A stretch of DNA of 64,000 nt. Source: Sphingomonas vulcanisoli. Lineage in GTDB: Bacteria; Pseudomonadota; Alphaproteobacteria; Sphingomonadales; Sphingomonadaceae. Made by a program: the position numbers and the translations under genes. Below are positions 17,790 through 26,008 of the stretch, one piece after another. How positions within the stretch are numbered: position 1 is the stretch's first letter; each line of letters begins with the position of its first letter. The DNA lies in NCBI RefSeq assembly GCF_011761305.1, contig NZ_JAAOZC010000004.1, positions 1 through 64,000 of the forward strand. Direction: 5' to 3'. The notes under the pieces are model-generated. The model saw only the letters and a list, made by a program, of their open reading frames with translations, was not told the DNA's origin and made no database searches.

Positions 17790-20135
17790 TCAATAATGCA
17801 CGGCAAACCCCAGCCGCACTGTTCGCGGCCGAAGCGGGGTGGTTTCGTCCTGGCGGGCAATCGCGAAGGGGTTACCGATTGCGAAGCGGTTCGCGCGAAC
17901 ATTGAGCAGGTTTTGGATGCCTAGCGAGGCTTCGTAGCGGCCGAATTCGAGCGCCGCGATCGTACCTACCTCGGTATAGTTGCCGTAGGGTATATCGAGC
18001 ACCGGCCCGACACCGAGCCGGGAACGCCCCGTGTAGCGCAGCCGCGCTTCGGCACGCAGGGCCAGACTATCCGAAAACGGATGATGCCAGGCGAGCGCGC
18101 CGGTCGCGGTCCATTTGGGGCTGGCCGGCAGCGGGCGATCGCCGGAGCTGACATAGCTGGGTGCGGGATCGGTCAGGCGGCTATGGTTGAACAGCACCGC
18201 GCCGGAAAAGCTCAGTTCCGAAGTGATGCCATATTCGGCATTGGCCTCGACCGCGAGGATGATGCCGTTGCCGACATTGGCTGTCAAAGGCAGGCCGTTC
18301 CTGCCGATCAGATCGGCCTGAATATCGTCCCACCGCGCATAGGAAAGATCGATCGAGGCCCTAATCCGCCGCCCATGGCGATAGCGCACGCCCGAATGCA
18401 CCACGCGGATCGTATCCGACTGGTACGTGGCGACACGCCCGGCGCCCTGCGCAACCGCAAGGCCCCCGGTACGGAACCCCTGCTGATATTGGCCGAACCA
18501 GATCAGATCGTGCGCCACCGGCACCGAGAAACCGACATCGGGATCGAGACGCCGCGCGGTCGAACCCCGAAGGAAATCACTGTTGACCGGGCGGCGCGAA
18601 GGCTCGCCATCCATCCGCGCCACGGTGAAGCGCAGGCCCGCACTGAGCAAAAATTTGCCTTTTAGGGGAAGTGTGATTTCGCCGAAGCCGGCTTTCTCAC
18701 GGGTTCGGTTCGTCACACCGATCAGGTCGCGCGGCGCGCTGAGCGGGCCGAGTGTCCGCTCCGATCCCGTCGTCGACCAGACGCCCGACGCACCGATCAC
18801 CCAGCCGCGGCCATCCGCCATCGATCGCGACAGGCGCGCTTCCACGGTATCGAGGCGGATATCGGTGGTGTCGTCATAGGCCGAAGGATTGGCCACGCCG
18901 GGCCGCGTCGCCTCAAAGCGCTGGGCGAGATGATGATCGGCGACCCCGCCCGAAATGCGGAAGGTCAGCCCGCTACCCCAGACCTTTTCGGCCACGCCGC
19001 GCGCGAGTTTATAGCGGTCGCTGAACGGCTGCGCGAGCGTGGCGAGGTGCCCAAGTGCCAGGCCGCCGTCGGCATATTGCAGATCCGGCTGCTCGCTGGT
19101 CTGGCGCAGATAGCTGGCATCGATAGTGATGCCGTCGAACGGCCGCGCGCGCACCGCGCCGCGAAAGCCGGTCTGGGTCAACGGATTGATGTCGCTGGTC
19201 TTGCGGTTCGGTGCGTCGATATAGCCGCCATCCCGGCTGCGATAGCCGACGACGCGCACGCCCAACCTGTCCGGCACCAGCGAAAGATCGACCATACCGG
19301 CACTGTCGTAGCTCGGCGAACCATGGCCGGTTTCGGATACGCCGGTGCGGAGGGAAGCATGAGGGCCTTCGAGCTGCGGCGCGCGCGGCTCGATCCGGAT
19401 CACGCCGCCGATCGATCCAGCGCCGTAGAGCGTGCCCTGCGGCCCCTCCAGGATCTCGACGCGATCGACATCGTAAAGGTTGAGGTTGGGATCGGGTCCG
19501 TCATAGCCGACGCGCACGTCCCCGAAATAGATGCCCGCTGTCGCCTGCGTCGGCCCGGTAAAGCTAGAATCGGCGACGCCGCGGATGAACAATTTGTTGC
19601 GGCCTTCGCCGACCTCGGTCGATTGCAGCACCGGCGTGCGCTGCAGCAGCCAGCGTTCACCAAGCGCGCTGGTCGGGCCCATTCCGCCATCCGAAACCGC
19701 GATCACCTCCGTGCTGCCCGGCGACGTGAACAACGGCTGCTGGCGCTTGCTGCCGAGCACAATGATCTCGTCGGGCGGCGCCGGCGTCTGCGCGGCGATG
19801 CGCACCGGCCTGGGCGCCATAGCGCGCGCAGGCTGTGCCGGACGACGCACCAGGCGATAGCCGCCGTTGCCGACAGGCTCGGCCATGAAGGGCGTGCCGG
19901 CGAGCAAGCGATCGAGCGCGCGCGCGGCGCTCATCGTACCGTGCAGGGGACGGACGCCGGTTGCGGAGATGGCGGGATCGCTGCCGCCGACATCGATCGA
20001 TCCCTGCCGGGAGAGCGCCGCCAAGGCCTGCGCCAAACTCCCGCCGGGCAGGTCGAAATGCAGCGAGGGCGCCGCCGTTACCGGCAGCGCCCCCAACAGC
20101 AATCCTGCAAAGAGGAGGCGGTGCTTAGCGGACAC
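17790..20135 (-). CDS. TonB-dependent receptor with STN signalling domain
   Basis: An outer-membrane receptor of about 781 residues. A signal peptide (to about TAAPS) is followed by a secretin/TonB short N-terminal domain (LHFDLPGGSLAQALAALSRQ onward), a possible TonB box (DEIIVLGSKR), a plug with GPQGTLYGAGSIGG, and a beta-barrel ending in an aromatic (GFAVHY). The STN domain signals to FecR-type anti-sigma factors, and fecR and fecI lie just upstream. I take the GTG at 20135 (VSAKHRLLFAG, GGAG upstream), giving an 11-base overlap with fecR; an earlier start would overlap more. Ligand unknown; siderophore or another scarce nutrient is usual for this family. Confidence 0.9.
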   Translation of the reverse strand: MSAKHRLLFAGLLLGALPVTAAPSLHFDLPGGSLAQALAALSRQGSIDVGGSDPAISATGVRPLHGTMSAARALDRLLAGTPFMAEPVGNGGYRLVRRPAQPARAMAPRPVRIAAQTPAPPDEIIVLGSKRQQPLFTSPGSTEVIAVSDGGMGPTSALGERWLLQRTPVLQSTEVGEGRNKLFIRGVADSSFTGPTQATAGIYFGDVRVGYDGPDPNLNLYDVDRVEILEGPQGTLYGAGSIGGVIRIEPRAPQLEGPHASLRTGVSETGHGSPSYDSAGMVDLSLVPDRLGVRVVGYRSRDGGYIDAPNRKTSDINPLTQTGFRGAVRARPFDGITIDASYLRQTSEQPDLQYADGGLALGHLATLAQPFSDRYKLARGVAEKVWGSGLTFRISGGVADHHLAQRFEATRPGVANPSAYDDTTDIRLDTVEARLSRSMADGRGWVIGASGVWSTTGSERTLGPLSAPRDLIGVTNRTREKAGFGEITLPLKGKFLLSAGLRFTVARMDGEPSRRPVNSDFLRGSTARRLDPDVGFSVPVAHDLIWFGQYQQGFRTGGLAVAQGAGRVATYQSDTIRVVHSGVRYRHGRRIRASIDLSYARWDDIQADLIGRNGLPLTANVGNGIILAVEANAEYGITSELSFSGAVLFNHSRLTDPAPSYVSSGDRPLPASPKWTATGALAWHHPFSDSLALRAEARLRYTGRSRLGVGPVLDIPYGNYTEVGTIAALEFGRYEASLGIQNLLNVRANRFAIGNPFAIARQDETTPLRPRTVRLGFAVHY

Positions 20136-21078
20136 GCTCCGATTGTGGCGCGATCCGCCAGCCCGGTCCATCCCGGAACGCCGTCGCGCCATTCAGTTCC
20201 GCAAATTTTGCAATTGTTTTGGCCGAAGCGGGCTTGACATGAAGGGTGCCCGTGAACGGTTTATCCGCCATTTCCGCCGCAACCTGGATCGGTGCACCGA
20301 TCGTCCGCGAAAGCTCGGCCGCGGCTACCGCCATCGGCGTCCCAGTGAAATCGAGCTCGCCCCGGGTCCAGCCCGCGACATTCTCCGCCGCGATCTGCGC
20401 CACGGTGGCATGGGCCGAGGCGTCGTTATAGCTCAGCATCATGCCTTTGGTCAGCGTCACCCGGGCGCCATGAGGCTGGAACTGCACCGATCCTTCGGCC
20501 ACCTTCACATCCATCGCGCCACCGATACGCGATACCGCGAACCGCGTGCCGATATCGCGCAACACGACATCGCCGCTCTTCACTTCAAACGGGCGATCCG
20601 CATGATGAACGACGGTGAAGAAGGCCTCGCCGCCGGAAAGCTCCGCGCTGCGCGGATCCTTGCGATCGAGGCGCAGCGTCGTGCCGCCATTCAGCGCGAC
20701 GACCGAACCATCGGCCAGCGTGACCGTGCGCTGCTCGCCCGGCTTGGTCTGGATAAGGTAATGGCTGTCCCCCATCACGGCGGGCATCACTGCCAGCCAG
20801 GCCGCAGCAGCCGCAGCGAGCGCGCCGCCCGCCCAGCCGCCATAACGGACCCAGTTGCGATGGATCGGGCGCTTGCGCACCATTGGGAGCCGGGGGGTAG
20901 GCGCCTGCGTTTCGGCCAGCGCGGCCTCCTCCAGCGTCAGGCGATCATAGACCTCCTGATGACGCGGATCGGCTTCCAGCCATTCGACAAAATGCTGCCA
21001 ATCCTCGGCCCCGGCCTCTTCAAGACCGAGATGCCAGGCGATGGCCTCATCAAGGATTTGTTCGGACTGGATGGACAC
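20125..21078 (-). CDS. FecR-family anti-sigma/sigma regulator
   Basis: A 317-residue inner-membrane regulator. The cytoplasmic N-terminus has the sigma-binding pattern (AIAWHLGLEEAGAEDWQHFVEW), a single span lies at about residues 78-100 (GGWAGGALAAAAAAW), and the periplasmic FecR domain follows (TKPGEQRTVTLADGSVVALN, GTRFAV). It would receive the signal of the receptor's STN domain and release the sigma factor. It sits between the sigma-factor gene (59 bases away) and the receptor gene. Confidence 0.92.
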   Translation of the reverse strand: MSIQSEQILDEAIAWHLGLEEAGAEDWQHFVEWLEADPRHQEVYDRLTLEEAALAETQAPTPRLPMVRKRPIHRNWVRYGGWAGGALAAAAAAWLAVMPAVMGDSHYLIQTKPGEQRTVTLADGSVVALNGGTTLRLDRKDPRSAELSGGEAFFTVVHHADRPFEVKSGDVVLRDIGTRFAVSRIGGAMDVKVAEGSVQFQPHGARVTLTKGMMLSYNDASAHATVAQIAAENVAGWTRGELDFTGTPMAVAAAELSRTIGAPIQVAAEMADKPFTGTLHVKPASAKTIAKFAELNGATAFRDGPGWRIAPQSERVR

Positions 21079-21137
21079 GCAAACTTACCCCTTTGCATCC
21101 AAGACGTCACAGGAAGGCGACCCCCACACCCGCCCTT

Positions 21138-21629
21138 TCACTTTTCTGCAATATCGTGGATCGCGCGATAGGCGCGCTGAAGATGCTTCTCGATCGCGCT
21201 GACGCTGATCCCCTCGTCCAGCGCGATATCGCGACGCGGGACGCCGTCGATCCGATAGCGGCGGAAGATCAGCGCGGTCCGCTCAGGCAGAGCGTCGAGC
21301 GCCGCCTTGAGCTCGTCCAGCCGCTCGCGCGCGATCAGGGTCCGTTCGGCGCTGGCATGCTCGACATCGTCCTGCGTATCGAGCCAGACGCCTTCGCGCG
21401 CGGAGCGCCGCATCTCCGATCGGCGGCGATCGAACGCGAGGTTGTTCGCCATGCGATAAAGATAAGCGGTGGGGTCGGCGATCGGGCCGGAGGGCATCGC
21501 CTCCAGCTTGATCCACAGCTCCTGCAGCATTTCCTCGGCCAGATCGGGATCACGCAACCGCGCCGCGAGCAAGCGCAGCAGCATCCGCCGTTCCGACAAG
21601 AAAACGGCCTTGAGCCCTCCCGTCGCCAC
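21138..21629 (-). CDS. ECF sigma factor, FecI type
   Basis: A 163-residue sigma-70-family protein with region 2 (DLAEEMLQELWIKLE...AYLYRMANNLAFDRRR) and region 4 (LPERTALIFRRYRIDGVPRRDIALDEGISVSAIEKHL). Length and context (fecR and an STN-bearing receptor downstream on the same strand) mark it as a FecI-type cell-surface-signalling sigma factor that transcribes its receptor gene. Divergent from phoH across about 160 bases. Confidence 0.92.
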   Translation of the reverse strand: MATGGLKAVFLSERRMLLRLLAARLRDPDLAEEMLQELWIKLEAMPSGPIADPTAYLYRMANNLAFDRRRSEMRRSAREGVWLDTQDDVEHASAERTLIARERLDELKAALDALPERTALIFRRYRIDGVPRRDIALDEGISVSAIEKHLQRAYRAIHDIAEK

Positions 21630-21792
21630 GCCGCTATTGCATCCGGAAAGGGGGGCAAGGGTGCATCACCGCATCACTTTGGCAAAGTTTCGCAACGGCT
21701 CCAAGCGGCACGGAATCAATTTGCGCTTGGCGCTGGCATTTGCTGGCCGGAAGCCGCATCTTCGCTGGCGACTCGTACCCACAAAGGATCGA

Positions 21793-22788
21793 ATGAGCCG
21801 CAAGCCCGTACCCGCCCAGGCCGGCGATCGCGCCCGCCTCGAACTCATCTTCGATCGCCCCCAGCTATTGGGCCGACTGTTTGGCGAATTTGATCAGAAT
21901 CTGATCTCCATCGAACATCGCCTCGGTGTCTATATCTCGGCTAGGGGCAATCGCATCCAGATCGAGGGCGAGGCTGAAAGCGCCGGCCGCGCCCGCGATG
22001 TGCTGCAGGGGCTCTACAACCGCATCGTCAAGGGCGAGGATATCGATGCCGGGGTCGTCGCGGCGGTGATCGGCATGTCGGCCGAACCGACGCTGGACGG
22101 CATCATCCGCCACGACGTCTCCGAACCGCCGGCGATGATGATCCGCACGCGCAAGAAAACGATCGTGCCGCGATCGGCCACGCAGGCGCGCTATATGGAG
22201 GCGCTCGCCTCCTCGGACATCATCTTCGCGTTGGGGCCGGCGGGCACGGGCAAGACTTATGTGGCGGTCGCGCAGGCGGTCCAGCAGCTGATCCAGGGAT
22301 CGGTGCAGCGCCTGATCCTGTCGCGTCCCGCGGTCGAGGCCGGCGAACGGCTGGGCTTCCTGCCCGGCGACATGAAGGAGAAGGTCGATCCCTATCTCCG
22401 CCCGCTCTACGACGCGCTGTACGACATGCTTCCCGCCGAACAGGTCGAGCGGCGCATCACCAGCGGCGAGATCGAGATCGCGCCGATCGCCTTCATGCGC
22501 GGCCGCACGCTCTCCGATGCCTTCATCATTCTCGACGAAGCGCAGAACACCACGCCCGCCCAGATGAAGATGTTCCTCACCCGCTTCGGCCAGAACAGCC
22601 GCATGGTCGTCTGCGGCGATCCTCGCCAGATCGATCTGCCCGACATCGGCAAGTCCGGCCTCGCGGACGCAGTCAATCGGCTGGAGGGGGTGGAAGGCAT
22701 CGCCACGGTGCGTTTCGGCGCGGCGGATGTGGTGCGGCACCCGGTCGTGGGCCGCATCGTCGAGGCTTATGAAGGGCCGGACGCCTGA
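21793..22788 (+). CDS. phoH: PhoH-family ATPase
   Basis: A 331-residue PhoH-like protein. An N-terminal KH-like part precedes the P-loop GPAGTGKT (residues 148-155) and Walker B FIILDEAQN. Members are RNA-associated ATPases linked to YbeY and rRNA maturation; the exact reaction is unsettled. The frame is open upstream, but the ATG at 21793 gives the standard MSRKPVPAQAGDRARLELIF start. It heads the phoH-ybeY-corC set, here interrupted by vapBC. Confidence 0.94.
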   Translation: MSRKPVPAQAGDRARLELIFDRPQLLGRLFGEFDQNLISIEHRLGVYISARGNRIQIEGEAESAGRARDVLQGLYNRIVKGEDIDAGVVAAVIGMSAEPTLDGIIRHDVSEPPAMMIRTRKKTIVPRSATQARYMEALASSDIIFALGPAGTGKTYVAVAQAVQQLIQGSVQRLILSRPAVEAGERLGFLPGDMKEKVDPYLRPLYDALYDMLPAEQVERRITSGEIEIAPIAFMRGRTLSDAFIILDEAQNTTPAQMKMFLTRFGQNSRMVVCGDPRQIDLPDIGKSGLADAVNRLEGVEGIATVRFGAADVVRHPVVGRIVEAYEGPDA

Positions 22789-22800
22789 TTGCGAAACTGG

Positions 22801-22829
22801 GGATATCCTGATAAGCTAAAAGGATATCC
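22801..22829. promoter_or_regulatory. Two-box operator of the vapBC module
   Basis: Two copies of the palindrome GGATATCC stand at 22801-22808 and 22822-22829, their starts 21 bp apart, about two helical turns, and eleven bases before the vapB ATG. Toxin-antitoxin complexes autoregulate through paired palindromes of this kind. A weak promoter (TTGCGA at 22789, TAAGCT at 22812, 17-bp spacing) would be covered by the boxes. Function is inferred. Confidence 0.55.
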
Positions 22830-22839
22830 GGAGATAAAA

Positions 22840-23100
22840 ATGGCGTCTTTGTTCGTGAAAAACGATGAGGCCGCAGCTCTGGCTGCCGAAGTAGCGGAAT
22901 TGCGCGGCGTTACGAAGAGCGTTGCGGTGATCGAGGCACTTCGCAAGGAACGCGATGCTCTCCGACCGCCATTGCAGCCCAAGGGAAAAAGTCTGATCGA
23001 AAGAATGGACCAGTATCGCAATGGCCATCCGTTGCCTCCGAAAGTTCGGGAGGCAGACAAGGCTTTCTTTGATCGCCTCTGGGGAGAGCCGGAGGATTGA
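22840..23100 (+). CDS. vapB: Antitoxin of a VapBC module (VapB/PSK-type)
   Basis: An 86-residue protein. The N-terminal half (MASLFVKNDEAAALAAEVAELRGVTKSVAVIEAL) matches short ribbon-helix-helix-like Rv0623/PSK-type antitoxins that start with a strand and then two helices. The charged C-terminal half would wrap the toxin. The ATG at 22840 is chosen over an earlier codon because the earlier one would place the operator boxes inside the gene. The toxin gene follows at two bases. Confidence 0.85.
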   Translation: MASLFVKNDEAAALAAEVAELRGVTKSVAVIEALRKERDALRPPLQPKGKSLIERMDQYRNGHPLPPKVREADKAFFDRLWGEPED

Positions 23101-23102
23101 CT

Positions 23103-23492
23103 TTGTTCATCGATGCGTCCGCGCTTGTTGCCATCATCGCGGGGGAGACCGAGCGTAACGAGATGCTGGCCATCATCGACCAAGAGCCGGATTCGATATG
23201 GTCACCTATGTCATACTGGGAGACGGTTGCGGCCCTGCAAAGCTCCCACAAAATGCCGATCACGGTCGCTAGGCAGGAAATCGAGAATTTGGCCACCAAC
23301 GCCTTGCTCCGCCTCGTCGCAATCGGCCCGGATGAACTGCGCGTTTCGCTCGATGCCTATGAGCGTTATGGCAAAGGCCGCCACCCCGCCCGCCTCAATA
23401 TGGGTGATTGCTTCGCCTACGCCTGCGCCAAAACGAACAACGCCCGCTTGCTCTACAAGGGCGACGATTTCTCCAAGACGGACCTCGCATGA
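23103..23492 (+). CDS. vapC: VapC toxin, PIN-domain ribonuclease
   Basis: A 129-residue PIN-domain protein. The acidic cluster is complete: Asp4 (FIDASALV), Glu40 (SYWETV), Asp102 (NMGDCFAYA) and Asp121 or Asp122 (KGDDF). VapC toxins cut tRNA or rRNA when free of antitoxin. I take the TTG at 23103, seven bases after GGAGG; a TTG at 23097 that overlaps the vapB stop lies too close to that site. Its stop overlaps the ybeY start (ATGA), so the toxin and an essential rRNA-processing gene are translated in coupling. Confidence 0.9.
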   Translation: MFIDASALVAIIAGETERNEMLAIIDQEPDSIWSPMSYWETVAALQSSHKMPITVARQEIENLATNALLRLVAIGPDELRVSLDAYERYGKGRHPARLNMGDCFAYACAKTNNARLLYKGDDFSKTDLA

Positions 23493-23995
23493 TCCAGACT
23501 GAAACCGCCGTCGAAGCGCCGTGGCCGGAGGGCGATTGGGAGGATTTGGCGTCGCGGGCGGTGCTGGCGGCGTTGCGGGCCTCGCCGCACGAGATCATCG
23601 CGGCCTCTTATCTGGCCGAGGTTTCGGTACGCTTGACCTCCGATGACGAAGTGCAGGCGCTCAACCGCGACTATCGCCAGAAGGACAAGCCGACCAACGT
23701 CCTGTCCTTCCCGATGGTCCAGGCCGATTTGCTCGATAGCCTCGACAATAATGACGATGGCGAGGTGCTGCTCGGGGACATCGTCCTGGCGCACGGTGTC
23801 ACCGCGGCCGAGGCGGCGGACAAGGGCGTGACGATCGCAGCACATGCCACGCATCTCATTGTCCACGGAACCCTCCACCTGCTAGGCTATGATCATGAGC
23901 AGGGTGAGGCCGAGGCCGAGCATATGGAAGAAGTGGAGCGCGCCGCGCTGGCATCCCTCGGGATCGCCGATCCTTATGAGGTGCGCGAGAGCTAG
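23489..23995 (+). CDS. ybeY: Endoribonuclease YbeY (16S rRNA 3'-end maturation)
   Basis: A 168-residue zinc-dependent RNase with the UPF0054 signature: His126, His130 and His136 in HGTLHLLGYDH. It acts in 16S rRNA maturation and ribosome quality control. The DNNDDGEVLLGDIVLA segment is also typical. The open frame extends upstream inside vapC; the ATG at 23489, which shares bases with the vapC stop, gives the family length. corC follows two bases after its stop. Confidence 0.95.
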   Translation: MIQTETAVEAPWPEGDWEDLASRAVLAALRASPHEIIAASYLAEVSVRLTSDDEVQALNRDYRQKDKPTNVLSFPMVQADLLDSLDNNDDGEVLLGDIVLAHGVTAAEAADKGVTIAAHATHLIVHGTLHLLGYDHEQGEAEAEHMEEVERAALASLGIADPYEVRES

Positions 23996-23997
23996 AC

Positions 23998-24864
23998 ATG
24001 CCTGAGGATAGCGACGGCGGCCGATTGTGGGCGGGCCTGCGCGGCCTGCTGTTCGGCAGCGATACGGAGCCGACGCTCCGCGACCAGATCGCCGAGGCGA
24101 TCGAGGAGCATGAGGACGACGCGCCCGCCAAGGGCGATCTTTCCGCCGCCGAGCGCACGATGCTGCGCAACCTGCTCGATTTCGGCGAACGCACCGCCGG
24201 CGACGTCGGCGTACCGCGCGGCGAGATCATCGCGGTGCCGGATACGATCACCTTCACCGATCTCGTCGCGACCTTTGCCGAGGCCGGCCACAGCCGCCTG
24301 CCGGTCTACAAGGACAGCCTCGATGCGGTGATCGGCATGATCCATATCAAGGACGTCTTCGCGATCCTGGCGAGCGGCAACGAGCCGCCGCCGATCGCCG
24401 CGCTGATCCGTCAGCCGCGCTACGTGCCCGAATCGATGGGCGTGCTCGATCTGCTCGCCGAAATGCGCGCGACGCGCACCCACCTCGCCATCGTGCTCGA
24501 TGAATATTCGGGCACCGAGGGGCTGATCACGATCGAGGATATCGTCGAGGAGATCGTCGGCGATATCGAGGATGAGCATGACGATGCCGCGCCGCAGATG
24601 CTGATCGCGCTCGGCGACGGCTGCTGGGAGGCCGATGCGCGCGCCGAACTGGAGGAGGTCGCCGAGATCGTCGATCCCCGGCTTGGCGAGGTCGAGGAGG
24701 ATGTCGATACGCTCGGCGGCCTCGCCTCGGTGCTCGCGGGCCACGTCCCGCAGACCGGCGAGACCGTGCATCATCCCAGCGGCTGGCAGCTTGAAGTGAT
24801 CGCCGCCGATGCGCGGCGGGTGGAGCGGTTGCGGCTGCATCCGCCGGTGTCGGCTGAGGTTTAA
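23998..24864 (+). CDS. corC: CorC/HlyC-type CBS-domain protein
   Basis: A 288-residue soluble protein with two CBS domains (VPRGEIIAVPDTITFTDLV... and YVPESMGVLDLLAEM...EDIVEEIVGDIEDEHD) and a C-terminal CorC_HlyC transporter-associated domain. Such proteins are linked to magnesium/cobalt handling. The order phoH-ybeY-corC is standard, and lnt normally follows; here lnt is about 7.7 kb further on. Confidence 0.92.
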   Translation: MPEDSDGGRLWAGLRGLLFGSDTEPTLRDQIAEAIEEHEDDAPAKGDLSAAERTMLRNLLDFGERTAGDVGVPRGEIIAVPDTITFTDLVATFAEAGHSRLPVYKDSLDAVIGMIHIKDVFAILASGNEPPPIAALIRQPRYVPESMGVLDLLAEMRATRTHLAIVLDEYSGTEGLITIEDIVEEIVGDIEDEHDDAAPQMLIALGDGCWEADARAELEEVAEIVDPRLGEVEEDVDTLGGLASVLAGHVPQTGETVHHPSGWQLEVIAADARRVERLRLHPPVSAEV

Positions 24865-24894
24865 CTACTTAGTTCGGAGATCGTGTTCTCAAGC

Positions 24895-25668
24895 CTAGAT
24901 CGCCGACTGACCGCCATCGACCAGAAACGCCGTACCTGTGCAGAAGGACGCGCGATCCGATAACATCCAGGAAACCAGCTCACCGACTTCTTCAGGTCGA
25001 CCCAACCGGCCGAGAGGAATATCGGTATGCGCTACAGCCTCATTGTCGGTGAGAGCGTTGGCCATCAGGGGTGTATCGATCAATCCAGGGCATACGGCAT
25101 TAATGCGAATGCCATGGACCGCTTGTTCGAGTGCGGATGCACGAGTCAAACCCAGCACCCCATGCTTGCTCGCCGTATAAGGCACTGCCCGCGGAACGCC
25201 GACAAACGATGCGACCGACGCGTTGTTCACGATTGCTCCCCCGCCACGTCGGCGCATCGCTCTAAGTTCGTGCACCATGCAATGCCACAATCCGGTCAGA
25301 TTGACGTCGAGCATCCGATGCCAGGCTTCTGCCGAGACCTCATCGACTGCCTTCCCGGCACAGCCGGCACCGGCGCTGCCAATTCCGGCGTTGTTGAAGG
25401 CGAGATCGAGGCCGCCGAATGCGGCTTCAATATCGGCTACCAGGGACGCCACCATTTCTTCATTCGCTATGTCCACGGTAAAGGCCCGAGCTGTCGCGCC
25501 TGTGCTGCGGATGTCCGCGACGGCCTTTTCGGCGGCATCCCGGTCGCGGTCCGCGACGGCGATCGTGGCGCCCTCTCGCGCAAGAATAAGCGAGGTAGCG
25601 CGCCCGATCCCCGATCCTCCACCTGTAACAAGAGCAATCTTGCCTTGCAGTTCCCCGCCCATCTTCAT
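24895..25668 (-). CDS. Short-chain dehydrogenase/reductase
   Basis: A 257-residue classical SDR. The nucleotide-binding motif TGGGSGIG is at residues 15-22, NNAG at 92-95, and the catalytic pair Tyr164/Lys168 in PYTASK. Asp40 after the second strand (IAVADRDRD) suggests NAD(H) preference. Substrate is unknown; similar proteins are often named glucose 1-dehydrogenase-like without evidence. It is the first gene of the block that separates corC from lnt and is convergent with corC. Confidence 0.88.
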   Translation of the reverse strand: MKMGGELQGKIALVTGGGSGIGRATSLILAREGATIAVADRDRDAAEKAVADIRSTGATARAFTVDIANEEMVASLVADIEAAFGGLDLAFNNAGIGSAGAGCAGKAVDEVSAEAWHRMLDVNLTGLWHCMVHELRAMRRRGGGAIVNNASVASFVGVPRAVPYTASKHGVLGLTRASALEQAVHGIRINAVCPGLIDTPLMANALTDNEAVAHTDIPLGRLGRPEEVGELVSWMLSDRASFCTGTAFLVDGGQSAI

Positions 25669-26008
25669 CTCCTAGGTTCGTCTCAAGCAACGATTAGAAA
25701 TAATGAGTCTCGCTTTCTCAAACGACACCATTTACTTGGACATTCAAGATAGCATTTCGCCCATCTTCACGAGACGTGAGAAATGAACCGATAATCCAAG
25801 CCTGTTCGCAGCGGATATCGTCAATCGGACCGTATAATTCATACACGGATCGATCGATGCTCTCTCCTCGGGACGAGAATATTGTGCGTCTTCTGACTGC
25901 GGAAAGTGCATAGCTGACGGGTCAGCCGCAATTTGTATTATCTGAATGAGGCGTTTGGCCCTACCGAACGGATTTGCATCGCCATTGGCCGATCGCGACC
26001 CAGCAAGC
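25669..26008. other. AT-richer gene-free region between SDR and poxB
   Basis: About 340 bases without a credible gene, visibly lower in GC than the surroundings. It holds the upstream region of the SDR gene and the downstream region of poxB. A TATAAT at 25833-25838 lacks a convincing -35. An inverted repeat GCTGAC-GG-GTCAGC lies at 25913-25926. Confidence 0.5.

Noticed and set aside
18930-21171. Long plus-strand frames over the receptor and fecR genes
   Set aside because: They run antisense to proteins with clear TonB-receptor and FecR signatures and encode low-complexity shadow sequence.
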